The notes beneath the pieces were generated by a model that did no database searches, had not been told where the DNA came from, and saw nothing but the letters and a program-made list of their open reading frames with translations. A stretch of DNA of 64,000 nt, taken from positions 1-64,000 of the forward strand of contig CAMBOI010000008.1 of assembly GCA_945869265.1 (NCBI GenBank). Direction: 5' to 3'. The position numbers were made by a program, and so were the translations under genes. Below, in pieces: positions 20,458 to 29,922 of the stretch. The first letter of the stretch is position 1. The number at the start of each line of letters is the position of its first letter. This stretch comes from an uncultured Prevotella sp. Lineage in GTDB: Bacteria > Bacteroidota > Bacteroidia > Bacteroidales > Bacteroidaceae.

Positions 20458-21559
20458 AGGTGTATTGATTGTGATATTGACGATGATGTTTGCCTTTGTC
20501 TCCAAAGCTGAGGACAATGGCAAGGGAACTATTGACTCTATACCACATCTCAACGTGAACCTCAACAATCCCGAATTAGGTGTGATAAGGAAAACGGTGA
20601 GGGGATTCAGTGCCATCGACACCAATTATGTGGAACCGCAACATTACAATTGGGCATTCATGATACAGAACACATATAATTATGACGTGTATCGATTGAG
20701 CAGTGCCTATGGACAGGAAATATTGCTTTCTCCGGACGTGTTGTTCAGAATAGGCCCTTATTTCGGATGGAGATGGATATTCCTTGGGACAACAATAGAG
20801 CTGAAAAACCTTGGAGTGGATAACAATTCATTGAAGAAGGAGTTTACGCTCAGTTTGTACAGTGCTCAAATAGGTGTTGACTTGTACTACCGTAGAACTG
20901 GAAATGACTATAAGATAAGAAAGGCGAATTTCGGTAGTGATGACGTTAATGACAAGTTGAAGAGTGTTCCTTTTGACGGACTTAATGTCGGTATTACAGG
21001 ATTTAATGTCTATTATATTTTCAATCACAACCGATTCTCATATCCAGCGGCATTTTCCCAAAGCACATGTCAGAAGATTAGTTGCGGTTCGTGGATGGCA
21101 GGATTAGGATATACACATCATAATCTTGAGCTTGATCACGAAAAACTGAAGCGGGTTGTAGAGGAAACGACCAACAATGAGGTGCAGATAGACAGTTCGC
21201 TGATGTTCAACCGACTGAAATATGATGATATTAATGTGTCTGTGGGATATGGCTACAACTGGGTGTTTGCGCGTAATTGGTTGCTCGGGGCAAGTTTGTC
21301 GTTGGCATTGGCATACAAGTGGTCGAGTGGTGACACCAACCAACCCGCAGACGATTTCTCATTCAAGAATTTCAATCTCGACGGAGTAGGCAGGATAGGC
21401 GTTGTATGGAATAATACGAAGTGGTATTTTGGCTCTAACGTTATAATGCATAGCTACAACTACAGAAAATCGCGATTTGCCGCGAATAATGTTTTTGGGA
21501 GTCTGAATATATACTGTGGGTTTAATTTTGGTATAAAAAAGTCGTATAGAAAAAAATGA
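20453..21559 (+). CDS. DUF4421-like protein, probable outer-membrane-associated
   Basis: Signal peptide; YVEPQHYNWAFMIQNTYNYDVY and beta-rich pattern with aromatic C-terminus. Confidence 0.7.
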   Translation: MRGVLIVILTMMFAFVSKAEDNGKGTIDSIPHLNVNLNNPELGVIRKTVRGFSAIDTNYVEPQHYNWAFMIQNTYNYDVYRLSSAYGQEILLSPDVLFRIGPYFGWRWIFLGTTIELKNLGVDNNSLKKEFTLSLYSAQIGVDLYYRRTGNDYKIRKANFGSDDVNDKLKSVPFDGLNVGITGFNVYYIFNHNRFSYPAAFSQSTCQKISCGSWMAGLGYTHHNLELDHEKLKRVVEETTNNEVQIDSSLMFNRLKYDDINVSVGYGYNWVFARNWLLGASLSLALAYKWSSGDTNQPADDFSFKNFNLDGVGRIGVVWNNTKWYFGSNVIMHSYNYRKSRFAANNVFGSLNIYCGFNFGIKKSYRKK

Positions 21560-22401
21560 AGTATAGGATTCTGATCATATTGTGTGTATTCCCCCTTTTG
21601 AACATTAAGGGTCAAAAAGGGCTGGCAACGGACAGCATAAATGTTGTCGGATGGCTCAACGAGGCGCGCAAACAACCCTCTTCCACTTGCCTGCCAATAT
21701 TCTTTGCAGAGAAGTTGATAGGTAAACCTTATGTGGCACACACACTGGAAATTAATGAAAGGGAGAAACTTGTGGTAAACACACGCCAACTTGACTGCAC
21801 CACTTTGGTGGAAAATGTAGTGGCATTGACTTGTGCATTCAAAAGAGGTAATGGGTCGTTTAAGGATTATAAGTATTATCTTAATATAATAAGGTATAGG
21901 AACGGGCGTAATACAGGATATGTGTCTCGACTGCATTATTTTACAGAATGGATAGATGACAACTCGCGCAAGGGAATAGTGGCAGAAAGGCAACAACCCA
22001 ATCCGCCGTTTTCGGCTGTGCAGACAATAAAGTTGGGATATATGAGCACTCATCCTAACAGTTACAAGGCTTTGAGGAATAATCCAGCTTTGGTGGATGG
22101 CATAGCCAAGATGGAACAGGCTTATTGCGGACGAAAATACAGATATATACCCAAGGCGGCTGTTAAGAACACGACGGCTATGAGGAAGGCGGTGAAGGAT
22201 GGCGACATAATAGCCATTACATGCAAAAAGAAGGGACTCGACATTGCTCATTTAGGCATTGCCGTGTGGAAGAAAGACGGACTTCATCTGCTCAATGCTT
22301 CGCAAATCCACAAGAAAGTTGTATTGGAGCCAATGACTCTCGGAAAGTATCTGTCGAAACATCCGTCGCATACAGGAATAAGAATAATTGAAATATTATA
22401 A
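21556..22401 (+). CDS. DUF1460/N-acetylmuramoyl-L-alanine amidase-like protein
   Basis: LDCTTLVENVVALTCAF with GDIIAITCKKKGLDIAHLGIAVWKKDGLHLLNAS (NlpC/P60-like). Overlaps the upstream ORF by 4 bp. Confidence 0.8.
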   Translation: MKYRILIILCVFPLLNIKGQKGLATDSINVVGWLNEARKQPSSTCLPIFFAEKLIGKPYVAHTLEINEREKLVVNTRQLDCTTLVENVVALTCAFKRGNGSFKDYKYYLNIIRYRNGRNTGYVSRLHYFTEWIDDNSRKGIVAERQQPNPPFSAVQTIKLGYMSTHPNSYKALRNNPALVDGIAKMEQAYCGRKYRYIPKAAVKNTTAMRKAVKDGDIIAITCKKKGLDIAHLGIAVWKKDGLHLLNASQIHKKVVLEPMTLGKYLSKHPSHTGIRIIEIL

Positions 22402-22417
22402 ATAAAACAGAAAAGTT

Positions 22418-22801
22418 ATGGAATTACCAGATTTTATGAGTTTTGCCAACAAGTTTTCACCATCCGACTTTGTCGATAAGGTGGCTCGTATAGCCAAGCG
22501 AGCTGGCGCAAAATTGGTTTACGCAGCGTTGATATTGTACTACACACTGCAGAGTGAAAAGGTGTCGAAAGCCGACAAGGCATTGATTGTAGGTGCTTTA
22601 GGATACATGATCAGTCCGTTTGACGCAGTGCCGGATGCAATACCAATCGTAGGTCTAACTGATGACTTGGCAGTGCTTTTGTATGTACTGAAGAAAGTGT
22701 GGGTGGATGTCGAACCGGAAATCAAGGACAAGGCACGTGCACGACTATCCAAGTGGTTTGATGAAGATGAAATCAAGGAGATAGACGAATTGAAGTTATA
22801 A
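22418..22801 (+). CDS. YkvA-like DUF1232 membrane protein
   Basis: KADKALIVGALGYMISPFDAVPDAIPIVGLTDDLAVL. Confidence 0.88.
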   Translation: MELPDFMSFANKFSPSDFVDKVARIAKRAGAKLVYAALILYYTLQSEKVSKADKALIVGALGYMISPFDAVPDAIPIVGLTDDLAVLLYVLKKVWVDVEPEIKDKARARLSKWFDEDEIKEIDELKL

Positions 22802-22810
22802 TCCAGAATT

Positions 22811-22848
22811 ATGTACATCCGGATATGAGATAGTGTCCGGATGTACAT
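22811..22848. terminator. Bidirectional hairpin terminator candidate
   Basis: Perfect 13-bp stem ATGTACATCCGGA/TCCGGATGTACAT between convergent genes. Confidence 0.8.
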
Positions 22849-22882
22849 TTATATTTTTTATTGGTATTGCAATATTGTTTTG

Positions 22883-24409
22883 TTAGAACGGCATCTGACC
22901 ATTTTCGTTAGGAGCGAAAGGACTTTCATTTTCTGGAAAGTTTCCTCCATTCATTTTGGAGCCTACAATCTCGCCACCGCCAATGGGGGCATTATTCAAA
23001 TTAGAGCTGGTGTCCTCAGGATTCTCAAATCTCGTAAACTCTCCACGGAAGTTGAGCAGTACATCGCCCGTAGCGCCTTTACGGTGCTTGGCAATGATGA
23101 TTTGCGCCATGCCATGAAGGTCTCTTCCGTTTTCGTCTTGATAGATATGATAGTATTCGGGACGGTGAACAAAAAGCACCATGTCGGCATCCTGCTCGAT
23201 GGCTCCCGACTCGCGAAGGTCGCTGAGTTGCGGTCGTTTTCCCTCAAGACCTTCGCGTGATTCAACACCACGGTTGAGCTGGCTAAGGGCAAGGATGGGA
23301 ATGTCGAGCTCCTTGGCAATCTGCTTAAGCGAGCGCGATATGGTTGACACCTCTTCCTGACGGCTGCTGAATCTCATGCCGTTGGCATTCATAAGCTGAA
23401 GGTAGTCGATCATAATAATTTTCACACCATGGTCGCGCACTAATCGGCGTGCCTTTGTTCGCAGTTCAAAAACTGAGAGTCCGGGAGTGTCATCGACATA
23501 GAGAGGCGAACCGATGAGATTGTTAAGACGTTTGTCGAGGCGTTCCCATTCGTCAGGTTTCAGTTGACCGTTCAAGATCTTACTGCCTTGAATCTCGCAG
23601 CAGTTGGAGATAAGTCGGTTGACAAGCTGCACATTGCTCATTTCGAGTGAGAAGAATGCCATCGGAACCTTGTAGTCGGCTGCAATATTCTTTGCCATAG
23701 AAAGGGCGAACGATGTCTTACCCATCGCCGGACGCCCGGCAATAATCACAAGGTCGCTGGCTTGCCATCCGCTAGTGATATTGTCGAGTTTGTGATAGCC
23801 CGTAGGCACACCAGTAAGACCGTCTTTGTTAGCTGCTGCTTTCTGAATCACTTCTACCGCATTTGATATGACAGGGTCAATCTGGGTGTAGTCCTTCTTC
23901 ATGTTGCGACGTGACAGTTCGAAGAGTGAGCCCTCAGCTTCCTGCATCAAATCGTCGATGTCCATAGAACCGTCGAACGCCTTTGTCTCTATTTCACTGG
24001 CAAACGAGATCAGTTGGCGTGCAAGGAACTTATGGGCAATGATGCGTGCATGATATTCGATGTTGGCAGACGAGGCCACCTTGTTAGACAAGTCGGCTAT
24101 ATAAATGGCGCCGCCCACCTTGTCAAGACAACCTTGGCGCTCAAGCTCATCAGTGACTGTAAGTACGTCAACAGGTTTCTCGGCTAAACTAAGATCGCGT
24201 ATAGCCGAATATATAAGTTGGTTGCGTTGTTCATAGAAACTCTCGGGAGAGAGTATCTCGCATACCACGGCATAGGCGTCACGGTCGTTCATAAGTGCTC
24301 CCAATACTGCCCTTTCCACTTCGAGTGCCTGTGGCTGAAGATGAGCGTATGAGGTGTTGTCAATGCTTTTTTTTGCCATATTGTTTTGATTTTGGTTGCA
24401 AAAGTACAA
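22883..24409 (-). CDS. dnaB: Replicative DNA helicase DnaB
   Basis: IIAGRPAMGKTSFALSMAKN, IMIDYLQLM, LSQLNRGVESR. Confidence 0.96.
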   Translation of the reverse strand: MYFCNQNQNNMAKKSIDNTSYAHLQPQALEVERAVLGALMNDRDAYAVVCEILSPESFYEQRNQLIYSAIRDLSLAEKPVDVLTVTDELERQGCLDKVGGAIYIADLSNKVASSANIEYHARIIAHKFLARQLISFASEIETKAFDGSMDIDDLMQEAEGSLFELSRRNMKKDYTQIDPVISNAVEVIQKAAANKDGLTGVPTGYHKLDNITSGWQASDLVIIAGRPAMGKTSFALSMAKNIAADYKVPMAFFSLEMSNVQLVNRLISNCCEIQGSKILNGQLKPDEWERLDKRLNNLIGSPLYVDDTPGLSVFELRTKARRLVRDHGVKIIMIDYLQLMNANGMRFSSRQEEVSTISRSLKQIAKELDIPILALSQLNRGVESREGLEGKRPQLSDLRESGAIEQDADMVLFVHRPEYYHIYQDENGRDLHGMAQIIIAKHRKGATGDVLLNFRGEFTRFENPEDTSSNLNNAPIGGGEIVGSKMNGGNFPENESPFAPNENGQMPF

Positions 24410-24473
24410 AAAATCTCCATAAAACTTTCATATTTCAGAATAAATAATTAATTTTGCAATAAAAAAAGCGACT

Positions 24474-25319
24474 ATGATAAATTTTCCTATTGCAAAAATC
24501 AATCTTGGACTCAATGTTGTGAGTAAGAGAGACGATGGTTACCATAATTTGGAAACAGTGTTTTATCCTGTGCCAATAAAGGATGCACTTGAGGTTTTTC
24601 CTATGGAAGATGGTTTTCCATCAGATGTGAGATGTGACTTGAAGGTCACTAATCTCTTCATTGACGGTGACGAACAGAAAAACCTTGTGGTAAAGGCGTA
24701 CAATATGATAGCTCAGGATTATGAGCTTCCAAGAGTGCATGTACATCTTTACAAGCATATCCCGACACAAGCCGGAATGGGTGGAGGTTCGAGTAATTGC
24801 GCATATATGATAAGACTTCTTAACGAGATGTTTTCGTTGGGAATGTCTGACGAGAAGATGATAGGATATGCGGCAAGATTAGGAGCAGATTGTGCGTTCT
24901 TCATCAAGGCACAACCTGCCTATGCTGAAGGTATAGGAGAGAAGCTTCAACCGATTTCGATAGATTTGAGCGGATACAAGATGTTGGTGGTCAGACCGAA
25001 TATTCCGGTATCTACAAAGGAGGCATTCTCGTTGATTACTCCACAGGTGCCGAAAAAGAACTGCCTGGATATCGTAAGGCAACCGATAGAGACATGGAAA
25101 GACGAACTCGTCAATGACTTTGAACGTAGTGTCTTTGCCATTCATCCCGAAATAGGGAGGCTGAAGGAAATGATGTATGAGCAAGGGGCTGTATATGCAG
25201 CAATGAGCGGCAGTGGAAGCAGTGTGTTTGGACTGTTCAGTGATACTCCCGACGAAAAATCATTCGTGGGATGTATGGATGAACTCTCTATTTTCACTAT
25301 CGATATGTCGGATATTTGA
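24474..25319 (+). CDS. ispE: 4-diphosphocytidyl-2-C-methyl-D-erythritol kinase
   Basis: AKINLGLNVVSKRDDGYHNLETVF, PTQAGMGGGSSNCAYM, MSGSGSSVFGLF. Confidence 0.95.
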   Translation: MINFPIAKINLGLNVVSKRDDGYHNLETVFYPVPIKDALEVFPMEDGFPSDVRCDLKVTNLFIDGDEQKNLVVKAYNMIAQDYELPRVHVHLYKHIPTQAGMGGGSSNCAYMIRLLNEMFSLGMSDEKMIGYAARLGADCAFFIKAQPAYAEGIGEKLQPISIDLSGYKMLVVRPNIPVSTKEAFSLITPQVPKKNCLDIVRQPIETWKDELVNDFERSVFAIHPEIGRLKEMMYEQGAVYAAMSGSGSSVFGLFSDTPDEKSFVGCMDELSIFTIDMSDI

Positions 25320-26432
25320 CATCATTCTCCATGTAAGACGAGGGAGATGCGTGATGAGTTGGGCAAGACCACCGTTGCGCATCTTCCGTGGTATGGCAAT
25401 CCATAACGACAGGGATGTCAAGGCAAAAAGCCCCCACCATTTGTATGCCCATGACATTTCAAAGACAGACATCAACAACGCCCAGACGAATGTGCTAACA
25501 AGCAACATGGAACGTGGGATAAGCATTTGCTGAATAGTCTTGTCTATATAGTTGACATTAAGATGCACTATCGAAGTGGGGAGATTTTTCATCATGCTCA
25601 GAAGGCAATTTAATTGTGCGGACATCCATCTTTGGCGCTGGAGTTGGAAATTATCCTCGTTGCCTACTTTCTCGTCAAAGACATCAATATCTTCCACATA
25701 TTTTATATATATATGTTCGATCAAGAGCATTTTCTCTATTTCCCTGTCTTCACCAGCAGTGGAGAGAAGGTGAACGTGAGCTTTGAACCAAAGATAGTCA
25801 AAGCACATTCCCGAGCCAATGAGGGCTGACGACAGACCTATGTTATTGTGACCTTTGCGGAAGAGAGAGTTGTTGATTTCCTCACTGATACCGTCAAGTT
25901 GGGCTATCTGGTTTTCGGCATTCTTTGCACAGCGGTGGCATTGTATGGCAGAAAATCCTTGATTGGATATCTCATTTAGCTTTTCAAGAAAGTCGGGTTG
26001 AACAATATTATCCGCATCGAGAATGACGATATTGTCAAAATTGTCGTGTATGTTGTCAATAGCAAACTGCAGGGCTTTAGCCTTGGAGCTATTCTCGAAT
26101 TGCGGTTGGAGTAGGGTAATCGGTAATTTAGACAACTCCGTGTTGGTTTCCTTTAGCATATGATCGGAAACAACAACCACGGAATATTTGTCATGTGGAT
26201 AGTGCTGTAGGAGGAAAGACTTTACAGTGTGAAGGATTACCTTGTCTTCGCCGTATGCAGGGAATATTACGAGATACTTCTTTTGACGAATGTCATCAGG
26301 AGTCGGTTCCCTTTTGATAATCAGCAATTGTCCAAGGGCATAAGTTATCGCGTAGAAAAATATATATCCTACGGAAAATGCAATAATGCACCATAATACA
26401 ATGTCAATGACGTGAACGGCGACCCAAACCAT
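25260..26432 (-). CDS. Membrane glycosyltransferase family 2
   Basis: VIFPAYGEDKVILHTVKSFL, ILDADNIVQPDFLEKL, QRQRWMSAQL. Confidence 0.9.
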   Translation of the reverse strand: MVWVAVHVIDIVLWCIIAFSVGYIFFYAITYALGQLLIIKREPTPDDIRQKKYLVIFPAYGEDKVILHTVKSFLLQHYPHDKYSVVVVSDHMLKETNTELSKLPITLLQPQFENSSKAKALQFAIDNIHDNFDNIVILDADNIVQPDFLEKLNEISNQGFSAIQCHRCAKNAENQIAQLDGISEEINNSLFRKGHNNIGLSSALIGSGMCFDYLWFKAHVHLLSTAGEDREIEKMLLIEHIYIKYVEDIDVFDEKVGNEDNFQLQRQRWMSAQLNCLLSMMKNLPTSIVHLNVNYIDKTIQQMLIPRSMLLVSTFVWALLMSVFEMSWAYKWWGLFALTSLSLWIAIPRKMRNGGLAQLITHLPRLTWRMMSNIRHIDSENREFIHTSHE

Positions 26433-27552
26433 TTATATGAAATAATGACAAAATGACAGAGAATGGAAGTTTGATGAAAGCCCTGTCCCAGCGCTTATCC
26501 ACAAGGTAGTCGGGAGTGGCAATAGCGAATACCAATAGTATTATTGCGGCGATAATCCACCATTTTATGGCAAGCGACATGTAGATGAATGGCAGGGCGA
26601 CACTCATCAGGAATATTATACCCATCATAGGTATGCGTGGCAAAAGCATCCACTGCAGTATTTTATCCACCAAGTCATATTGCTTGTTGTATATTGCGGC
26701 AGGCAAGTATTTGATATTCATCAAAATGGAATGAAACTGTGTAGATATCCAGCGGCTTCTTTGGCGCTTGAAGTCGGTGGTTGTTCTCACTTTCTCGTCG
26801 AACACGAAGATGTTGTCGAAATAGTCGACGAAAATGTGCTGGCGCATAAGAAGTGCTTCGAGTTCTTTGTCTTCCCATGCAGCCTTGGTCTTGCCAATAT
26901 TCTCCTTGAACCAGTTGTAGCTGAATGCCATTCCCGAACCACTTAATGCCGAAGGCAATCCAAGGGAAATATGTCCGAGACGGAACACGGTGTTGTTGAT
27001 TTCCTCAAATGTTGCATCCAGAATGGCAGTGGATGTGTCACGGTTCTTGGAAACACGATGAGCCTGTATAGCCTTGGTTCCTGCCGATTCGTATGCATTG
27101 TTTATTTCCTCAAGGAATTCGGGCAATACGATGTTGTCGGCATCAAGAACGACTGCAATATCGTAAATCTTAAATTGTGGAAGATTATTTATTGCATACT
27201 GTAATGCCTTACCTTTGGTGCTTTTCTTGAAGTTGGGCGTGAGAAGAGTGATGGGATATTGTGCCAACTTGAAGTTTGTTATCTCGCTTTGATGGTCGGA
27301 GATAACGACAACGTCAAAAAGGCGCTGCGGATACATTTGTCCTAAGACAGAATTTACCGTTCTTTCGATAACCTTGTCACATTTGTAAGCCGGTATAAGA
27401 ACGATAATTCTGTTCTGCCTCTTGGACTTGACCACCTTCGTGCCTCTCTTGATTTGGGAGGCAATGACAAACACGGTGAAATATGCAACTGTAGCAGTAA
27501 CAGTCACGAACAGTAATCCGTCAACGATATATAAAATCCACCAAAAATCCAT
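26404..27552 (-). CDS. Membrane glycosyltransferase family 2 (paralogue of the neighbouring gene)
   Basis: VLIPAYKCDKVIERTVNSVL, VLDADNIVLPEFLEEI, KRQRSRWISTQFHS. Confidence 0.9.
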   Translation of the reverse strand: MDFWWILYIVDGLLFVTVTATVAYFTVFVIASQIKRGTKVVKSKRQNRIIVLIPAYKCDKVIERTVNSVLGQMYPQRLFDVVVISDHQSEITNFKLAQYPITLLTPNFKKSTKGKALQYAINNLPQFKIYDIAVVLDADNIVLPEFLEEINNAYESAGTKAIQAHRVSKNRDTSTAILDATFEEINNTVFRLGHISLGLPSALSGSGMAFSYNWFKENIGKTKAAWEDKELEALLMRQHIFVDYFDNIFVFDEKVRTTTDFKRQRSRWISTQFHSILMNIKYLPAAIYNKQYDLVDKILQWMLLPRIPMMGIIFLMSVALPFIYMSLAIKWWIIAAIILLVFAIATPDYLVDKRWDRAFIKLPFSVILSLFHINGLGRRSRH

Positions 27553-27554
27553 AT

Positions 27555-28430
27555 TCAGTTTTTTAAGAAATCAATCACACCTTTAATTGTTGCTTGTGCA
27601 AGCTTTGGCTTGGCGCAAAGAATGTTTTTCAATATGTCTCTTGTTGCGACAATGCATATCATGTATAGATACGACAGTAATCTGAAATGTTCGGAATTCC
27701 TTTTTATGAAGAGAAGCCGGTTGCGTGTCAGATAATATGTCTTCAAAGGACTGTTTGCTCCAGTGCTTTGGCTTTCTTTGTGATAAACCGTTGCAGAGGG
27801 CTCATACCATATTTGATAACCATTGCGCTTCATCATCATCGACCAGTCCATCTCCTCATAATACAAGAAATAACATTCCGGAATTAGTCCTACCTTGTTG
27901 ACAGTGTCTCTTCTTGCCATCATGGCTGCCCCATGAGCGAATGCTGTCTGTCGGGGAGTGTCATATTGCCCTATGTCAGCCTCGTCATATCCGATGCCAC
28001 GATTGCGGCAGGTGATAAGTGACATTGGCGTGAATCCGGCATATTGTATGTGCCGATCGCCATAGAAGAAACGAATCTTGGGGCACACTATCCCAATATG
28101 TTCAGATGTATCGATACGCTTTATCAGCATGTCAATGTCGTTCATGCTTACCTCAGTGTCGTTGTTGACGAAAAAGAGGTATTTGCCTTGAGCATGCCTA
28201 ATGCCGAGATTATTGCCACCTGCAAATCCCAAGTTTCTTTCACTACGAATGCATTTCACATTAGCATAGCGAGAGGCAATCGTCTCCGCTTCGTTATTGG
28301 CAGAGCCGTTATCAACTACAATCACCTCAGTATCGTTATGGTCGAATGTCAGATGGTCGAGCAACGCACAGGTGTCACGCAATCCATTGTAGTTGACGGT
28401 TATGACAGATAGCCTATACTCTCGATGCAC
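27555..28430 (-). CDS. Rhamnosyltransferase-like GT2 glycosyltransferase
   Basis: LSVITVNYNGLRDTCALLDHL, VVDNGSANNEAE, FVNNDTEV, YEEMDWSMMMKRNGY. Confidence 0.92.
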   Translation of the reverse strand: MHREYRLSVITVNYNGLRDTCALLDHLTFDHNDTEVIVVDNGSANNEAETIASRYANVKCIRSERNLGFAGGNNLGIRHAQGKYLFFVNNDTEVSMNDIDMLIKRIDTSEHIGIVCPKIRFFYGDRHIQYAGFTPMSLITCRNRGIGYDEADIGQYDTPRQTAFAHGAAMMARRDTVNKVGLIPECYFLYYEEMDWSMMMKRNGYQIWYEPSATVYHKESQSTGANSPLKTYYLTRNRLLFIKRNSEHFRLLSYLYMICIVATRDILKNILCAKPKLAQATIKGVIDFLKN

Positions 28431-29922
28431 GTTTCTTCTCCAGTTTTAGTCGCCGGCGTTCTTCCTGTTCGGCAATCAGTTTTGCCTCCCATTCATTCCA
28501 CTCGTTTTCTATATGCGGTAGCAGATATACAGTGGCGAGTCCTCCATAGTAGATGAGGACATTGGGGAACTGTAGCAATATCTGGTTGGCATATCCACCG
28601 AGATGCATGCCGATGAAGGCTGCCGTGTAAGCTATTCCCAGTCCTCGTATCGAGGGATTTTTTAGTCGGAAGAACACTATCCAACAAGCGCCCAGGAACA
28701 TTACAGCATTAATGATACAGAATACCGTTAAGCCCACGACACCAGTTCTTACCCAAATATAAACATACTCAGAGTCGGGTGGCACCTGTGTTATAAGTTT
28801 AAACTTATTGAACGGTGGCACGTCGCCATTCTCCAGTCCGATACCCACTCCCCATGGCGCATCCACCATGTATTTTCTCAATGTGGCTTTGTTTTGTTCA
28901 CGCACTCCCAATGATGCGTCTTCCTTGTCGAAGGCAGTACGCATACGTCGTATGTTTTGGTTGCTGTCGCCAATATTTGTAAAGATGAGGATGTACAAGA
29001 ACACAAGGAATACGGCACTGACAGAGAGTATCAGTTTCTTGTTTTTGCACAGTACAATAAATACCATTATGGTGGCTATGAAACAGAACATGGCAGTACG
29101 TGTTCCCGAGCCGAAGAAAGCCCATATACCTATGCATCCCACGATAGCAAAGAAAATCCTAATTCTTGTCACCTTCATCGTGGCGGCAATTATCAGAAAT
29201 GCAGCAGATGCCACAGCTGTGTGAATACCGAAGTTGGCGGCATCAGTGAAGCAAGAGAAAAATCGGATTTTACCTCCCATGATATGTGCTGGCGAACTCC
29301 AGAGGAATCTCGATTCAGCTTCGGTCAATCCAATATTCTTTTGTTTCCACAGCCAAATGGCGGCAAATACTATGAACACTGCCCAAATGAAGAGTAATGT
29401 CATGATTTTCTTCGGAGTGTCGATGAAAAGTGTGGTGACGACAAAGGCGTAGAGAATCTGCATTGACATCAGACGCGCACCAGTGTACCATCGATATACA
29501 TCAATACCCAATCCGCATTGGTCGTTGAATATCTCAATACAGCAGAACATGACCCACACGATAGCACACAGGAACATCACATTGATCAAGCGTGAGAGAT
29601 GAAATCTCCAGTGGTCAACAAGCACCATTCCGATGAGCATCAATTCGAAGAGTTCGTTAATCAATGACACTGGTACTGGAAGATGGAAATGACGCTCGAT
29701 GAACATCACGACAGTGTTGACAATGAACAATGTATAGAACATCGCCATCTTCCTACTGAACAGGAAATATCCGACGAGAGCGATGGCAGGTATGCACATC
29801 ACCGCCACGAACGCGCTATATCCACTACTCAGGAAATTGAGTATGGCAATAGAGAAAAGGAGAAAGAGTAGGATAGCTCTTCCTCCGTTTCCCCTTGAAT
29901 ATACTGTTTTGTTATTATCCAT
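28414..29922 (-). CDS. O-antigen ligase/polymerase-like membrane protein
   Basis: Multiple TM helices; PWGVGIGLENGDVPPFNKFKLITQVPPDSEYVYIWVRTGVVGL (Wzy/WaaL-like). Confidence 0.8.
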   Translation of the reverse strand: MDNNKTVYSRGNGGRAILLFLLFSIAILNFLSSGYSAFVAVMCIPAIALVGYFLFSRKMAMFYTLFIVNTVVMFIERHFHLPVPVSLINELFELMLIGMVLVDHWRFHLSRLINVMFLCAIVWVMFCCIEIFNDQCGLGIDVYRWYTGARLMSMQILYAFVVTTLFIDTPKKIMTLLFIWAVFIVFAAIWLWKQKNIGLTEAESRFLWSSPAHIMGGKIRFFSCFTDAANFGIHTAVASAAFLIIAATMKVTRIRIFFAIVGCIGIWAFFGSGTRTAMFCFIATIMVFIVLCKNKKLILSVSAVFLVFLYILIFTNIGDSNQNIRRMRTAFDKEDASLGVREQNKATLRKYMVDAPWGVGIGLENGDVPPFNKFKLITQVPPDSEYVYIWVRTGVVGLTVFCIINAVMFLGACWIVFFRLKNPSIRGLGIAYTAAFIGMHLGGYANQILLQFPNVLIYYGGLATVYLLPHIENEWNEWEAKLIAEQEERRRLKLEKKRASRV

